NCBI RefSeq assembly: GCF_002277895.1
Contig: NZ_CP022998.1
Span: 1,035,501 to 1,099,500, forward strand
Direction: 5' to 3'
Source: Rhizobium sp. 11515TR
GTDB lineage: Bacteria > Pseudomonadota > Alphaproteobacteria > Rhizobiales > Rhizobiaceae
DNA: 64,000 nt
Translations under genes and position numbers: made by a program
Shown: one piece after another, positions 1 to 9,320 of the stretch
Numbering within the stretch: the first letter of the stretch is position 1
Layout of the letters: every line of letters starts with the position of its first letter
The notes under the pieces: generated by a model
The model's database searches: none
Told to the model about the DNA's origin: nothing
What the model saw: only the letters and a program-made list of their open reading frames with translations

Positions 1-162
1 GGTGATTTCGAGATCGAGGTCGGTCGCCTTCATGTCGAGGTTCGTGCCGTCGGCCTTGAGCAGCACGTTGGACAGGATCGGGATCGTGTTGCGACGCTCG
101 ACCACGCGATGCACGTGGTTCAGCGACTTCAGGAGGTTCGACCGCTCTATTGTAATACGCAT
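1..162 (-). CDS. dnaN: DNA polymerase III subunit beta (sliding clamp), N-terminal part
   Basis: Only the first 54 codons lie in the window; the gene runs off the left end. The translation from the ATG at 162 begins MRITIERSNLLKSLNHVHRV and continues through a VERRNTIPILSNVLL stretch, the characteristic start of alphaproteobacterial DnaN. The protein forms the ring-shaped processivity clamp that tethers DNA polymerase III to DNA. It diverges from rsmI, with about 250 bp between them in which no other gene is supported. dnaA is in the same window about 48 kb away on the other strand, so the two are not in a dnaA-dnaN operon. Confidence 0.93.
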   Translation of the reverse strand, partial: MRITIERSNLLKSLNHVHRVVERRNTIPILSNVLLKADGTNLDMKATDLDLEIT

Positions 163-414
163 GGATGCTACCGCTTTCGACCGTGACTAGCCGGGCGGCC
201 CGAGGCGCCCGAGCGACATGTTTTCGGACAAGGCCCGAAAGATTGGACAGGCAACTTGGCAGACTTCTCCATCCGAATGCAAGAGGCATAGATGATTTGC
301 CCAGCGCCAATTCGCCATTTCGACGGCAATGCTCCACAGGAATTGCACCGCCCTTGCCGTCCGTGCGCGCCTCGCCCATAAAGGCTGTGAATACGAAGCG
401 AATTCAGGACCGGC

Positions 415-1323
415 ATGAACGAAGACCAATCAGGCAGCGGAGCGCGCAGTTTCCGTCTGCATAACAATCAGATCCCGGCCCGCCCTCTTGAACCGGCGCT
501 CTATCTCGTAGCGACGCCGATTGGCAATCTCGGCGATATCACCTTGCGGGCGCTGGAGACGTTGGCTGGTGCCGATGTGCTCGCCTGCGAGGATACGCGC
601 GTGACGCGCGTCCTGCTCGATCGCTACGGCATCCAGAACAAGCCCTATGCCTATCACGAATACAATGCCGATGAGGCAGGCCCCCGGCTGCTACAAGCTC
701 TGGAAGCCGGCCGATCGGTGGCGCTGGTCTCGGATGCCGGCACGCCGCTCGTCTCCGACCCTGGCTACCGGCTTGCAGTGCAGGCGATCGAAGCGGGATA
801 TAAGGTCGTTCCCATTCCCGGCGCTTCGGCGCCGCTTGCGGCTCTCGTCGGCTCCGGCCTGCCCAACGACGCCTTCTTCTTTGCCGGTTTCCTGCCCGCC
901 AAGGACAAGGGCCGGCGTGATCGGCTGGCCGAGCTTGCCGGCATACCCGCGACCCTCATTTTCTTTGAATCGCCGCATCGCATCGCCGCGACCCTTGCCG
1001 CCGCTGCCGATGTGCTGGGGGGCGAGCGTGCCGGCGCCGTCTGCCGCGAGCTGACGAAGACATTCGAGGAATTCCGGCGTGGTACGCTCTCCGAACTCGC
1101 CGCGTTCTATGATGCCGTCGAAAATGTGAAGGGCGAGATCGTCTGGCTCGCCGGGCCGCCAACTGAAAGCGTTGCGGCGGAGGCCGATGTCGATGCCATT
1201 CTCGCCGATCTCTCAGGGACGATGCCGACCGCCAAGGCGGCAACGGAGGCTGCGCGCCTGACCGGCCTGCCGCGCAAGGAGCTTTACCAGCGCCTGCTCG
1301 ACATGAAGGAGCGCCATGGCTGA
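415..1323 (+). CDS. rsmI: 16S rRNA (cytidine1402-2'-O)-methyltransferase
   Basis: 302 aa, full length for RsmI. A tetrapyrrole-methylase-type SAM fold is evident: LYLVATPIGNLGDITLRAL near residues 28-46, ACEDTRVTRVLL, the SDAGTPLVSDPG motif around residues 107-118, and VPIPGASAPLAALVGSGLP. The enzyme 2'-O-methylates C1402 in the ribosomal decoding centre. The last codons overlap the start of the YraN gene by 8 bp, indicating translational coupling; rsmI-yraN pairing is common in proteobacteria. Confidence 0.95.
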   Translation: MNEDQSGSGARSFRLHNNQIPARPLEPALYLVATPIGNLGDITLRALETLAGADVLACEDTRVTRVLLDRYGIQNKPYAYHEYNADEAGPRLLQALEAGRSVALVSDAGTPLVSDPGYRLAVQAIEAGYKVVPIPGASAPLAALVGSGLPNDAFFFAGFLPAKDKGRRDRLAELAGIPATLIFFESPHRIAATLAAAADVLGGERAGAVCRELTKTFEEFRRGTLSELAAFYDAVENVKGEIVWLAGPPTESVAAEADVDAILADLSGTMPTAKAATEAARLTGLPRKELYQRLLDMKERHG

Positions 1324-1696
1324 TACGAAGCCCGGGTCTGGCGAGAAGCTGAAGCGGCAAAAAGCCTGGCGTCGTGGCCATGTGGCCGAATATCTCGCCG
1401 CCGCCTTCCTGATGCTCAAGGGCTATCGCATCCTGGCGATCCGCCATCGCACCAAGCTCGGCGAAATCGATATCGTCGCCCGCAAGGGTGATCTCGCTAT
1501 CTTCGTCGAGGTCAAGTCGAGGCGCGGGGCGCAGGAGGCGATCGACGCCGTTTCCTTCTCTTCGCAAAAGCGCATCCGTGCTGCGAGCGATCTTTGGCTC
1601 GCCCGCCAGCCGGATTTTGCCCGTCTTTCGCAACGCTACGACATCGTCGCCATGCTGCCTGGTCGCTGGCCGCAGCATTTTCCCGATGCGTTTTGA
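1316..1696 (+). CDS. yraN: YraN/UPF0102 family putative endonuclease
   Basis: 126 aa. The segment GEIDIVARKGDLAIFVEVKSRR carries the restriction-endonuclease-like catalytic arrangement (E..D, then EVK) typical of UPF0102/YraN proteins. It begins inside the end of rsmI (8-bp overlap) and is surely co-transcribed with it. The family's cellular role is not settled; a nuclease role is inferred from the fold. Length and motif are normal for the family. Confidence 0.92.
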   Translation: MADTKPGSGEKLKRQKAWRRGHVAEYLAAAFLMLKGYRILAIRHRTKLGEIDIVARKGDLAIFVEVKSRRGAQEAIDAVSFSSQKRIRAASDLWLARQPDFARLSQRYDIVAMLPGRWPQHFPDAF

Positions 1697-1796
1697 ACAC
1701 GGCGTTACAGGACCGTCACAAAATCAGCCTATTGCCGGACGGATAAGCGTTCGCGACTTCCGCCGCGCTCACAATGCTATTTCGACAGGCTTCACT

Positions 1797-2792
1797 ATGA
1801 TCCGCAACACCGTTTCCGTATTCACCGTTCCCTCGCAGGAAGAGCGTAAGAGTTTTATTTCACTCGAAAAGACCGCGGCCATCCATGCGGAAAAACTTGC
1901 ATCGCTTGCCTGCATGAATGCTGTGCGCATAGGCGGGGCGGATGCCAAGATCGAGGCTCTGTCCTTTCCATTTACGGTCGCTGCCTGGAATCTCGAGCGC
2001 TGCCTGTTTCCCGAGGAAAGTGCGGCCAAGCTGCGGGAAACCGCTGCGCCGCTGATCCTGCTGTCGGAAATGGATCTGGGCATGGCCCGCACAGAGCAGC
2101 GCGATCCGACCGCGATCATCGCCGGTGAGCTCGGCATGAAGCATGCCTATGGCGTCGAGTTTCTCGAACTCAGTCTTGGCTCGGAAATCGAGCGCTCCTA
2201 CTGCCGCGACGATTTCAACGAGAAGGGCTTTCATGGCAACGCATTGATGGCCTCCGTCGCCCTGAAGGATGCTTTCATGATCCGCCTGCCCGGCGAGGCT
2301 GTCTGGTTCAACGACAGCAACGAGCAGCCGCGCATAGGCGACCGCTGTGCCGTTGGCGCCGTCGTCGAGACCGAGGCTGGCCCCATGGTGGCCGTTTCGA
2401 TTCACCTCGAAAGTGTTGCGACCGCTGCCTATCGCGAGCGGCAGTTGGCGGCTTTGATCGATGCCGTTGAAGCTTTAGCGCCGGGCCTGCCGATCCTGAT
2501 CGGCGGCGATCTCAACACCGGCAATCACACCGGCGGCGATTATACGACCGATACGCTCTTCGCCATGGCTGAAGGCCGAGGCTTCGAGTGCCATGGCGGA
2601 CCGCTCGATCAGACGAGCACGCGCCCGAGCCTGATCACGCGTTTCCCTGATCGCGCCATGAAGCTCGACTGGTTCATCACCCGCGGCTTGAAGATCGGCG
2701 AAAGCCATCTTGTTTCCTCCCTCAACGGAGAAGGCAAGCCGCTCTCCGACCACGACATGGTCGTCTGCACAATCGAAGGTTTCTCCGCCTGA
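1797..2792 (+). CDS. Endonuclease/exonuclease/phosphatase family protein
   Basis: 331 aa from the ATG at 1797; the frame is open further upstream, but residues there overlap the yraN frame and look non-coding. Motifs of the EEP (DNase I-like) superfamily are visible: AWNLER near residue 65 (metal/phosphate Asn), LSEMD near residue 91 (catalytic Glu), IGGDLNTGNH (Asp/Asn) and the C-terminal SDHDMVV (Asp-His). These support a Mg-dependent phosphoesterase. About 60 residues precede the domain and do not look like a signal peptide. Substrate unknown. It lies between yraN and gshB. Confidence 0.8.
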   Translation: MIRNTVSVFTVPSQEERKSFISLEKTAAIHAEKLASLACMNAVRIGGADAKIEALSFPFTVAAWNLERCLFPEESAAKLRETAAPLILLSEMDLGMARTEQRDPTAIIAGELGMKHAYGVEFLELSLGSEIERSYCRDDFNEKGFHGNALMASVALKDAFMIRLPGEAVWFNDSNEQPRIGDRCAVGAVVETEAGPMVAVSIHLESVATAAYRERQLAALIDAVEALAPGLPILIGGDLNTGNHTGGDYTTDTLFAMAEGRGFECHGGPLDQTSTRPSLITRFPDRAMKLDWFITRGLKIGESHLVSSLNGEGKPLSDHDMVVCTIEGFSA

Positions 2793-2890
2793 TCGCTGCA
2801 ATCGTTAAAATGCGCTCGGTTTCATGAACTTTGCCCTTACCCGTTCCATGCGATGAGATCACAGACGCACATGGAATTTTGGGGGATTGC

Positions 2891-3394
2891 ATGGTCTTGA
2901 AACTGATGTTGGCGAGCATGGCGGCCTTTGCCACCCGTGCCGCGCCGATCGTCCTCGCGATGCCACAGTCGAAGAGCTTTGTGGCAGGCGCCAGCAACGA
3001 AATGGAAATGAAGCCGTCGCCGATCGAACCCTCCTGGGTTTTGTCCGGTAATCCGGTTGCCCGCATCGCCGAGCACTCGCGCGGGCAGGACGATGCCGCA
3101 ATGACGGCGCTGTGGGATTGCACCGCTGGCGAGTTCCGCTGGTATTTCGGCTGGGACGAAACGGTGATGATCCTCGAAGGCGAGGTGCATATCACCACGG
3201 AAGACGGCGTCGAGCGGACGCTCAGCGCCGGCGATGTCGCTTATTTTGCCGGCGGCACTTGGGCGACATGGCGCATCGATCGCTATCTGCGCAAGGTTGC
3301 CTTTCTGCGCAAGCCGTTCCCGAAGCCTCTGACCATGGCTTATCGCCTGCGCAACTTCGTCCGTCAGGGCGGCGCACAAGGCCTTGCTGCCTAA
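2891..3394 (+). CDS. Cupin domain-containing protein (Cupin_3/DUF861 type)
   Basis: 167 aa from the ATG at 2891, preceded by a G-rich stretch; a start at 2831 in the same frame is possible but adds unlike residues. The core TAGEFRWYFGWDETVMILEG...GDVAYFAGGTWATW is a single cupin barrel of the DUF861 type (the domain of ureidoglycolate-type and EutQ-like proteins). The N-terminus (MVLKLMLASMAAFATRAAPI) is hydrophobic and may be a signal anchor. No metal-ligand His cluster is obvious, so catalysis is uncertain. It precedes gshB by 90 bp. Confidence 0.8.
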   Translation: MVLKLMLASMAAFATRAAPIVLAMPQSKSFVAGASNEMEMKPSPIEPSWVLSGNPVARIAEHSRGQDDAAMTALWDCTAGEFRWYFGWDETVMILEGEVHITTEDGVERTLSAGDVAYFAGGTWATWRIDRYLRKVAFLRKPFPKPLTMAYRLRNFVRQGGAQGLAA

Positions 3395-3484
3395 GCGGGC
3401 CACTTGAGAGAAGCCATTGAATAGCCGTTGCGTTTGCATGCGGGCCGACCTACATCTGTCCGCAAATTCGAGCGAGGGTTGACT

Positions 3485-4432
3485 ATGGCTGGTATCAAGA
3501 ATGTTGCGGTCCAGATGGACCATGTGAAAAGCATCAACATTGCGGGTGACTCCACCTTCGCCATGAGCCTCGAGGCGCAGAACCGGGGCTACAAGCTCTT
3601 CCACTATACGCCGGAGCGGCTGAGCATGCGCGACGGCAAGATCTATGCCTCCGTCGAGCCGATGATCCTGCGCGATGTCAAGGGTGATCATTTCGAGCTC
3701 GGCGAACCCGAGCGCGTCGATCTCTCCACCATGGACGTGGTGCTGCTGCGCCAGGACCCGCCCTTCGACATGGCCTATATTACCTCGACGCATCTGCTCG
3801 AGCGCATCCACCCGAAGACGCTCGTCGTCAACGATCCGGCCTGGGTGCGCAATTCGCCGGAAAAGATCTTCGTCACCGAATTCGCCGATCTCATGCCGAA
3901 GACACTGATCACCCGCGATCCGGCTGAAATCCGTCGTTTCCGCGATGAGATGGGCGACATCATCCTGAAGCCGCTTTACGGCAATGGCGGCGCCGGCGTC
4001 TTCCACTCGACGCGTGACGACCGCAATCTCTCGTCTCTCCTCGAAATGTTCGGTCAGCTCTTCCGCGAACCCTTCATCGCCCAGCAATATCTGCCCGACG
4101 TGCGCAAGGGCGACAAGCGCATCATCCTCGTCGATGGCGAGGCTGTCGGCGCGATCAACCGCGTGCCGGCCGAGCATGACGCCCGCTCCAACATGCATGT
4201 CGGCGGTCGCGCCGAAGCGACCGAGCTGACGGCGCGCGAGAAGGAAATCTGCGAGCGCATTGGACCGGCCCTGAAGGAGCGCGGCTTCCTGCTCGTCGGC
4301 ATCGACGTCATCGGCGACTATATGACTGAGATCAACGTGACGTCGCCGACCGGCATCCGGGAAGTCAAGCGCTTCGGCGGCGCCGATATCGCCAGCCTGC
4401 TCTGGGATGCGATCGAAGCCAAGCGAGCCTGA
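3485..4432 (+). CDS. gshB: Glutathione synthetase
   Basis: 315 aa, standard for GshB. It joins gamma-glutamylcysteine and glycine using ATP. The N-terminal prokaryotic glutathione-synthetase domain ([33 protein letters not shown]) is followed by an ATP-grasp domain ([36 protein letters not shown]; the C-terminal [13 protein letters not shown] is signature sequence). The ATG at 3485 gives the usual N-terminus; upstream residues in the frame are unrelated. A perfect hairpin terminator follows within 40 bp, so transcription ends here. Confidence 0.97.
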   Translation: MAGIKNVAVQMDHVKSINIAGDSTFAMSLEAQNRGYKLFHYTPERLSMRDGKIYASVEPMILRDVKGDHFELGEPERVDLSTMDVVLLRQDPPFDMAYITSTHLLERIHPKTLVVNDPAWVRNSPEKIFVTEFADLMPKTLITRDPAEIRRFRDEMGDIILKPLYGNGGAGVFHSTRDDRNLSSLLEMFGQLFREPFIAQQYLPDVRKGDKRIILVDGEAVGAINRVPAEHDARSNMHVGGRAEATELTAREKEICERIGPALKERGFLLVGIDVIGDYMTEINVTSPTGIREVKRFGGADIASLLWDAIEAKRA

Positions 4433-4469
4433 TCGGCAGTTCCCGCCACGCTTTCAGTTGAATGATCTA

Positions 4470-4516
4470 TTCACCCCCACATATCGATGATTTCGACATG
4501 TGGGGGTGAATTTTTT
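4470..4516 (+). terminator. Rho-independent terminator after gshB
   Basis: A perfect 13-bp stem (TTCACCCCCACAT at 4470-4482 pairs with ATGTGGGGGTGAA at 4498-4510) with a 15-nt loop is followed directly by six T residues. It stands 38 bp after the gshB stop codon. Because the stem is preceded by few A residues, it works best in the plus direction. Confidence 0.93.
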
Positions 4517-4623
4517 GTTCGTTTATTGTTCTTGTTTCATTCCTTGTCTTGTGTCAGATTGCAACCCGAAGTTTGCTGATCGGGGCACGTACGGCAAACG
4601 GGTTCGGCGACAGGGGATAGGGT

Positions 4624-6156
4624 ATGGTGGCGCGCGTCAGTACGGTGGCGTTTCAGGGCATTGAGGGCGTACCCGTTGAAGTGCAGGTGATGATCGCGCC
4701 GGGCAAGGTGCTGATGCATATCGTCGGTCTGCCGGACAAGGCGGTGGCCGAGAGCCGGGAACGGGTTCAGGCGGCGCTGCACGCCTCCGGCCTTGCTTTG
4801 CCGCCGAAGAAGGTCACCGTCAATCTCGCGCCGGCGGACCTGCCCAAGGAGGGCAGCCACTTCGATCTTGCGATCGCGCTCGGCCTGATGGCGGCGCTCG
4901 GCGCGATCCCCGCTGATGCCCTGTCGTCCTACACCGTCATCGGCGAACTCAATCTCGACGGTACGATCGCGCCCGTTGCCGGTGCGCTTCCCGCCGCGAT
5001 CGCCGCCAATGCCATGGGCAAGGGGCTGATCTGCCCGGCCGAAAGCGGACCGGAAGCGGCCTGGGCCGGCAAGGAGATCGATATTCTGGCGCCGCGCAGC
5101 CTGATCGCGCTCGCCAACCACTTTCGCGGCACGCAGGTCCTGTCGCGGCCGGAGCCATCCGTTCGCGCCGGTGCCGCCAATCTGCCTGATCTGGTCGATA
5201 TCAAGGGACAGGAAAGCGCCAAGCGTGCCCTGGAAGTGGCGGCCGCCGGCGGTCACAATCTGCTTTTCGTCGGGCCGCCCGGTTCGGGCAAGTCGATGCT
5301 CGCTTCGCGCCTGCCGTCCATCCTGCCGCCACTATCGACGAACGAGCTGCTGGAAGTGTCGATGATCCATTCGATCGCCGGTCAGCTTTCCGGCGGCAAG
5401 CTCTCGGACCGGCGGCCCTATCGCGCGCCGCATCATTCCGCCACTATGGCGGCGCTCGTCGGTGGCGGTTTTCGTGCTCGGCCGGGCGAAGTCTCGCTCG
5501 CCCATCATGGCATTCTGTTCCTCGATGAGCTGCCGGAATTTTCGCCGCAGGCACTCGATGCGCTGCGCCAGCCACTGGAAACCGGGGAATGCGTCATCGC
5601 CAGGGCAAACCATCGGGTTTCCTATCCGGCCGGCATTCAGCTCGTGGCGGCGATGAACCCCTGCCGCTGCGGCATGGCCGGAGAGCCGGGTCACACCTGC
5701 GCCCGCGGGCCGCGCTGCGCCTCCGATTATCAGGGCCGCATTTCCGGTCCATTGCTCGATCGTATCGATATCCGCATCGATGTGCCGGCAGTGTCTGCCG
5801 CGGACCTGATCCGGCCGACATCAGCGGAAAAGAGTGCCGATGTCGCGCTCCGCGTCGCCCGTGCCCGCGAACGGCAGCGGGAGCGCTTCGAACGAGCCGG
5901 CATGAAGGATGTCAGCACCAACGCCCGCTGCTCGACCGCGATGATCGAAACCATCGCCGAACCGGATGCCGCCGGCCTGCAATTGCTGCGCGACGCGGCC
6001 GAGAAGATGAAATTCTCCGCCCGCGGCTATCATCGCATTCTCAAGGTCGCACGAACGCTTGCCGATCTCGACGACAAATCGACCGTCGGACGCATCCACC
6101 TTGCCGAAGCCATCTCCTATCGCATCGCCGGAGAGCGGCTGACCGCGCACGCCTGA
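4624..6156 (+). CDS. comM: YifB/ComM family Mg chelatase-like AAA ATPase
   Basis: 510 aa. The order is an N-terminal Lon-S5-like domain (VEVQVMIAPGKVLMHIVGLPDKAV; AESRERVQAAL), a Mg-chelatase-type AAA+ module with Walker A GPPGSGKSMLA (about residues 217-227) and Walker B ILFLDELPEF, then a C-terminal YifB domain (SARGYHRILKVARTLADL). ComM acts as a helicase promoting branch migration during natural transformation in Haemophilus and Vibrio; the role in rhizobia is inferred only. It starts downstream of the gshB terminator and so has its own promoter. Confidence 0.94.
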   Translation: MVARVSTVAFQGIEGVPVEVQVMIAPGKVLMHIVGLPDKAVAESRERVQAALHASGLALPPKKVTVNLAPADLPKEGSHFDLAIALGLMAALGAIPADALSSYTVIGELNLDGTIAPVAGALPAAIAANAMGKGLICPAESGPEAAWAGKEIDILAPRSLIALANHFRGTQVLSRPEPSVRAGAANLPDLVDIKGQESAKRALEVAAAGGHNLLFVGPPGSGKSMLASRLPSILPPLSTNELLEVSMIHSIAGQLSGGKLSDRRPYRAPHHSATMAALVGGGFRARPGEVSLAHHGILFLDELPEFSPQALDALRQPLETGECVIARANHRVSYPAGIQLVAAMNPCRCGMAGEPGHTCARGPRCASDYQGRISGPLLDRIDIRIDVPAVSAADLIRPTSAEKSADVALRVARARERQRERFERAGMKDVSTNARCSTAMIETIAEPDAAGLQLLRDAAEKMKFSARGYHRILKVARTLADLDDKSTVGRIHLAEAISYRIAGERLTAHA

Positions 6157-6203
6157 CAATTCGAGACTCTGCTGCACCCGATCGTCTCCAAGCGGTCTAA
6201 ATG

Positions 6204-6230
6204 AAAAAAAGGGGCGCCGCAGCACCCCTT
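6204..6230 (-). terminator. Rho-independent terminator after cysK
   Basis: Read on the minus strand, AAAGGGGTGC (6221-6230) pairs with GCGCCCCTTT (6208-6217), with one U-G wobble, and is followed by a run of T residues. On the plus strand the same position would be a C-A mismatch, so the element is oriented for cysK, whose stop is about 25 bp away. It may also weakly stop transcription from comM. Confidence 0.85.
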
Positions 6231-6254
6231 TCCCAATTAGTTGCTGCCGTTGGT

Positions 6255-7223
6255 TCAGCCGCCAAGACCCTCGAATAGCGCCGTCGAAAGGTAGCGCTCG
6301 GCGAAGGACGGTATGACAACGACGATGGTCTTGCCTTCGTTTTCTGGACGCTGGCCGATCTTGATAGCCGCCGTGAGCGCCGCGCCGGAGGAAATGCCGA
6401 CCGGCACGCCTTCGAGCTTGGCGACGAGCCGGGCTTGCTGAAACGCCTCGTCATTGCTGACGGTGACTACCTCGTCATAGACATGCGTATCGAGAACTTT
6501 TGGTGCGAAGCCGGCGCCGATGCCCTGAATCTTGTGGGGGCCGGGATTGCCGCCGGACAGAACCGGCGAATCCGCCGGCTCGACGGCGATGACCTTAATG
6601 TCGGGCTTGCGGGCCTTCAGCACCTGGCCGACACCGGTGATCGTGCCGCCGGTGCCGATACCGGAAACGAAGATATCGACCTTGCCTTCGGTGTCGTTCC
6701 AGATTTCCTCGGCCGTCGTCTTGCGATGGATTTCCGGGTTGGCGGGATTTTCGAACTGCTGCGGAATGATCGCATCCGGCAGCGACGCGGCCAGCTCTTC
6801 AGCCTTGGCGATCGCGCCCTTCATGCCCTTCGGCCCCTCGGTCAGCACCAGCTCGGCGCCGAGCAGCGCCAGCATCTTGCGGCGCTCGATCGACATGGTC
6901 TCTGGCATGGTGAGGATAAGGCGATAACCCTTGGCGGCGGCCGCAAAGGCGAGCGCAATGCCCGTGTTGCCCGAGGTTGGCTCGATCAGCACGGACCGGC
7001 CGGGAGCGATCTTGCCCTGGGCTTCCAGGCTCTCGATCATGGCGACGCCGATACGGTCCTTGACGGAAGCGATCGGATTGAAGAACTCGAGCTTTGCCAG
7101 GATGTTGGCCTTGACGCCCTTCTCCTTCGCCAGCTTGTCGAGGCGGACGAGCGGCGTATCGCCAATGGTCTCGGTGATCGAGGCATAGACGCGGCCGCGG
7201 CCGGGTTTGCGGGTGTCGGACAT
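6255..7223 (-). CDS. cysK: Cysteine synthase A (O-acetylserine sulfhydrylase)
   Basis: 322 aa PLP enzyme making L-cysteine from O-acetylserine and sulfide. The PLP lysine is in [11 protein letters not shown] (Lys55); [12 protein letters not shown] (substrate loop) and [12 protein letters not shown] (phosphate-binding loop) are intact. Length matches CysK rather than the longer cystathionine beta-synthases. It is monocistronic, with its own terminator downstream. No cysE or sulfate-assimilation gene is adjacent. Confidence 0.95.
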   Translation of the reverse strand: MSDTRKPGRGRVYASITETIGDTPLVRLDKLAKEKGVKANILAKLEFFNPIASVKDRIGVAMIESLEAQGKIAPGRSVLIEPTSGNTGIALAFAAAAKGYRLILTMPETMSIERRKMLALLGAELVLTEGPKGMKGAIAKAEELAASLPDAIIPQQFENPANPEIHRKTTAEEIWNDTEGKVDIFVSGIGTGGTITGVGQVLKARKPDIKVIAVEPADSPVLSGGNPGPHKIQGIGAGFAPKVLDTHVYDEVVTVSNDEAFQQARLVAKLEGVPVGISSGAALTAAIKIGQRPENEGKTIVVVIPSFAERYLSTALFEGLGG

Positions 7224-7359
7224 GGGTAGCTCTCCCTACATTGGATTTATGCAATGACAATAGGATCAAACGCGCGCGGAAACCAGAGTGCACACCCGTT
7301 CCCCGCGGGAAGCGCGTGAGAAAAGATTCTCCCAACGGCCTTCCTTGAGGATGTTTTTT

Positions 7360-7983
7360 TCAGGCGGTGCACACGGCGATGAAGGCGGCGGTGGTGGCGA
7401 GGATGCTGGCGGCGACCCGGTTCAGGATCTGCAGCGCCCTCGGCTTCTTGAGAAAGGTGCGCGCCCGCGACGCCAGCAGCATATAGGGCAACAGAACGAT
7501 CAGAAGGACGATGAAAGTTGCCGCCACCAGCGTCGCATATTCGCGCAGCCCAATGCTGCCGATATCGATCAGGGTCGGCACCAGCGCAACATAGAAAAGC
7601 ATGGTCTTGGGGTTGCCGAGCGTGACAAGCAGGCCGGAGAGGAAGGACATGCCGGCGCGGTTCGATTTCTTCGCGGCGATGTCGGCCGCAAGCAGGCCTG
7701 CTGTCCAGAGCTTCCAGGCGATATAGCCGAGATAAAGCGCACCGGCGATCTTGATAACGATGAAGACCTCGGTGAAGGTCTGCGCCACGAAGGCAAGCCC
7801 GAGGATGACGGTCGTCAGGTAAATCGTGCCGCCGAGCACAAGGCCGAGACCCATGAAGAAGGTCTCGCGAAAGCCCGAGCCGAGGGCGCGCGCTACGATT
7901 GCCGTGATGCCTGGACCGGGAATGGCCGCCGCGACGAAGAGCGCGCCGCAATAGGCGAGCAGGGATGCGAGCGTCAAGGCCAT
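7360..7983 (-). CDS. LysE/RhtB family exporter
   Basis: 207 aa with about six hydrophobic segments. The N-terminal signature AAIPGPGITAIVARALGSGFRETF corresponds to the conserved PGP motif of LysE/RhtB amino-acid exporters, and FLSGLLVTLGNPKTMLFY is the second conserved block. Substrate is probably an amino acid or derivative. It diverges from the isochorismatase-family gene at 8107 with a 123-bp gap. Confidence 0.9.
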   Translation of the reverse strand: MALTLASLLAYCGALFVAAAIPGPGITAIVARALGSGFRETFFMGLGLVLGGTIYLTTVILGLAFVAQTFTEVFIVIKIAGALYLGYIAWKLWTAGLLAADIAAKKSNRAGMSFLSGLLVTLGNPKTMLFYVALVPTLIDIGSIGLREYATLVAATFIVLLIVLLPYMLLASRARTFLKKPRALQILNRVAASILATTAAFIAVCTA

Positions 7984-8106
7984 TTCCTCCTCTGATGGTG
8001 CCTGCTCTATCGCACCACCTTTGCGTTTCCAAGCGATTGCGCCGATGCTGCGAACATATTACCAAGGCATTAACGGCGCGTCGCAACTGCTTTGCACAAG
8101 GATACC

Positions 8107-8664
8107 ATGTCTTCCGCATTGCTCCTGATCGATCTTCAGAACTCCATCCTGACCGGCCTTGCCACGCCGGAGCGTCAGCCCGTGATAGATGCCGCATTGG
8201 AGGGGGTTGTCACCAGGCTGGCGGCGCTGAAGCACAAGGCGCGTGCCGCCGGCATTCCGGCCTTCATCATCCAGCATGATGGCACGCCAGGGCATCGCCT
8301 GGCAAAACGCAGCGAAGGTTGGCAGCTGCGCCGGGAAATCGCGCCGGAAGCCGGCGATGCCGTCGTGCATAAGACGAGCTGTGATTCCTTCTTCGAGACG
8401 GATCTGGAGGCAAAGCTGCGAGCGCGCGGCGTCACTCATCTCATCGTCGGCGGCTGCATGACGCAGTTCTGCGTGGATACGACCGTGCGGCGTGCTGTTT
8501 CGCTCGGCTTCGACGTCTCGCTGATATCGGACGGTCACACGACGGCGGATATGGGCAAACTGAGCTTCGAAGACATTGTTACCCATCACAATATGCTGCT
8601 TGACGGCTTCGATGCCGGGCCGCATGAAATCAAGCTGGTTGCATCCACCGAAATCTCCTTCTGA
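8107..8664 (+). CDS. Isochorismatase-family cysteine hydrolase
   Basis: 185 aa from the ATG at 8107. The D-K-C triad of the family is present: LLLIDLQN (Asp9), VVHKTSCDSFF (Lys) and GGCMTQFCVDTTVR (nucleophile Cys in GGCMTQ). Related enzymes hydrolyse nicotinamide, carbamoyl compounds or isochorismate; substrate cannot be read from sequence. It is followed after 23 bp by a LysE exporter and faces another LysE gene upstream, suggesting hydrolysis and export of a small amide or amine. Confidence 0.88.
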   Translation: MSSALLLIDLQNSILTGLATPERQPVIDAALEGVVTRLAALKHKARAAGIPAFIIQHDGTPGHRLAKRSEGWQLRREIAPEAGDAVVHKTSCDSFFETDLEAKLRARGVTHLIVGGCMTQFCVDTTVRRAVSLGFDVSLISDGHTTADMGKLSFEDIVTHHNMLLDGFDAGPHEIKLVASTEISF

Positions 8665-8687
8665 AGCCCTTTCCCGCCGGAGCCTCC

Positions 8688-9320
8688 ATGCCGCATCTGA
8701 CCAGTATCATCACCTTTGCCCTGATCGCCGTCGGAATGGTGGTGACGCCCGGGCCGAACATGATTTATCTGGTGTCGCGATCGATCTCGCAGGGGCCGGC
8801 GGCGGGACTGATCTCGCTCGGCGGCGTGGCACTCGGCTTCGTCTTCTATATGCTTTCGGCCGCGCTCGGCATTACGGCCTTCCTGTTCGCCGTGCCCTTT
8901 GCCTATGACGCGTTGCGTCTCGTCGGCGCGGCCTATCTCGCCTGGCTTGCCTGGAATGCCTTGAAGCCGGGTGGCCGTTCCGCCTTTCAGGTCCGCGATC
9001 TTCCAAAAGATGGGCCGCGTAAACTCTTCGCTATGGGTCTGGTGACCAGCCTGCTGAACCCGAAGGTCGCGGTCCTCTATCTTTCACTGCTGCCGCAGTT
9101 CATTGATCCCGCTAACGGCAGCGTCTTCAGCCAATCCGTCATTTTCGGCTTTACCCATATTGCCGTCAGCCTGACGCTCAACTCCATCTTCGCGCTGACG
9201 GCCGGCTCCGTCGCGCTGTTCTTCTCAAGCCGCCCGTCCTTCATGCTGGTGCAACGCTGGCTGATGGGCACGGTGCTGGCTGGGCTCGCCGTGCGCATGG
9301 CTTTCGAGGCGCAGCGTTGA
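8688..9320 (+). CDS. LysE family translocator
   Basis: 210 aa integral membrane protein. VVTPGPNMIYLVSRSISQGPAAG carries the PGPN signature and ...TSLLNPKVAVLYLSLLPQFID the second LysE block. It lies 23 bp after the isochorismatase-family gene and overlaps the next start codon (TGATG), so the three plus-strand genes form one operon. It is a different subfamily from the LysE gene at 7360 (NPKVAVLYLSLLPQF rather than NPKTMLFYVAL). Confidence 0.9.
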   Translation: MPHLTSIITFALIAVGMVVTPGPNMIYLVSRSISQGPAAGLISLGGVALGFVFYMLSAALGITAFLFAVPFAYDALRLVGAAYLAWLAWNALKPGGRSAFQVRDLPKDGPRKLFAMGLVTSLLNPKVAVLYLSLLPQFIDPANGSVFSQSVIFGFTHIAVSLTLNSIFALTAGSVALFFSSRPSFMLVQRWLMGTVLAGLAVRMAFEAQR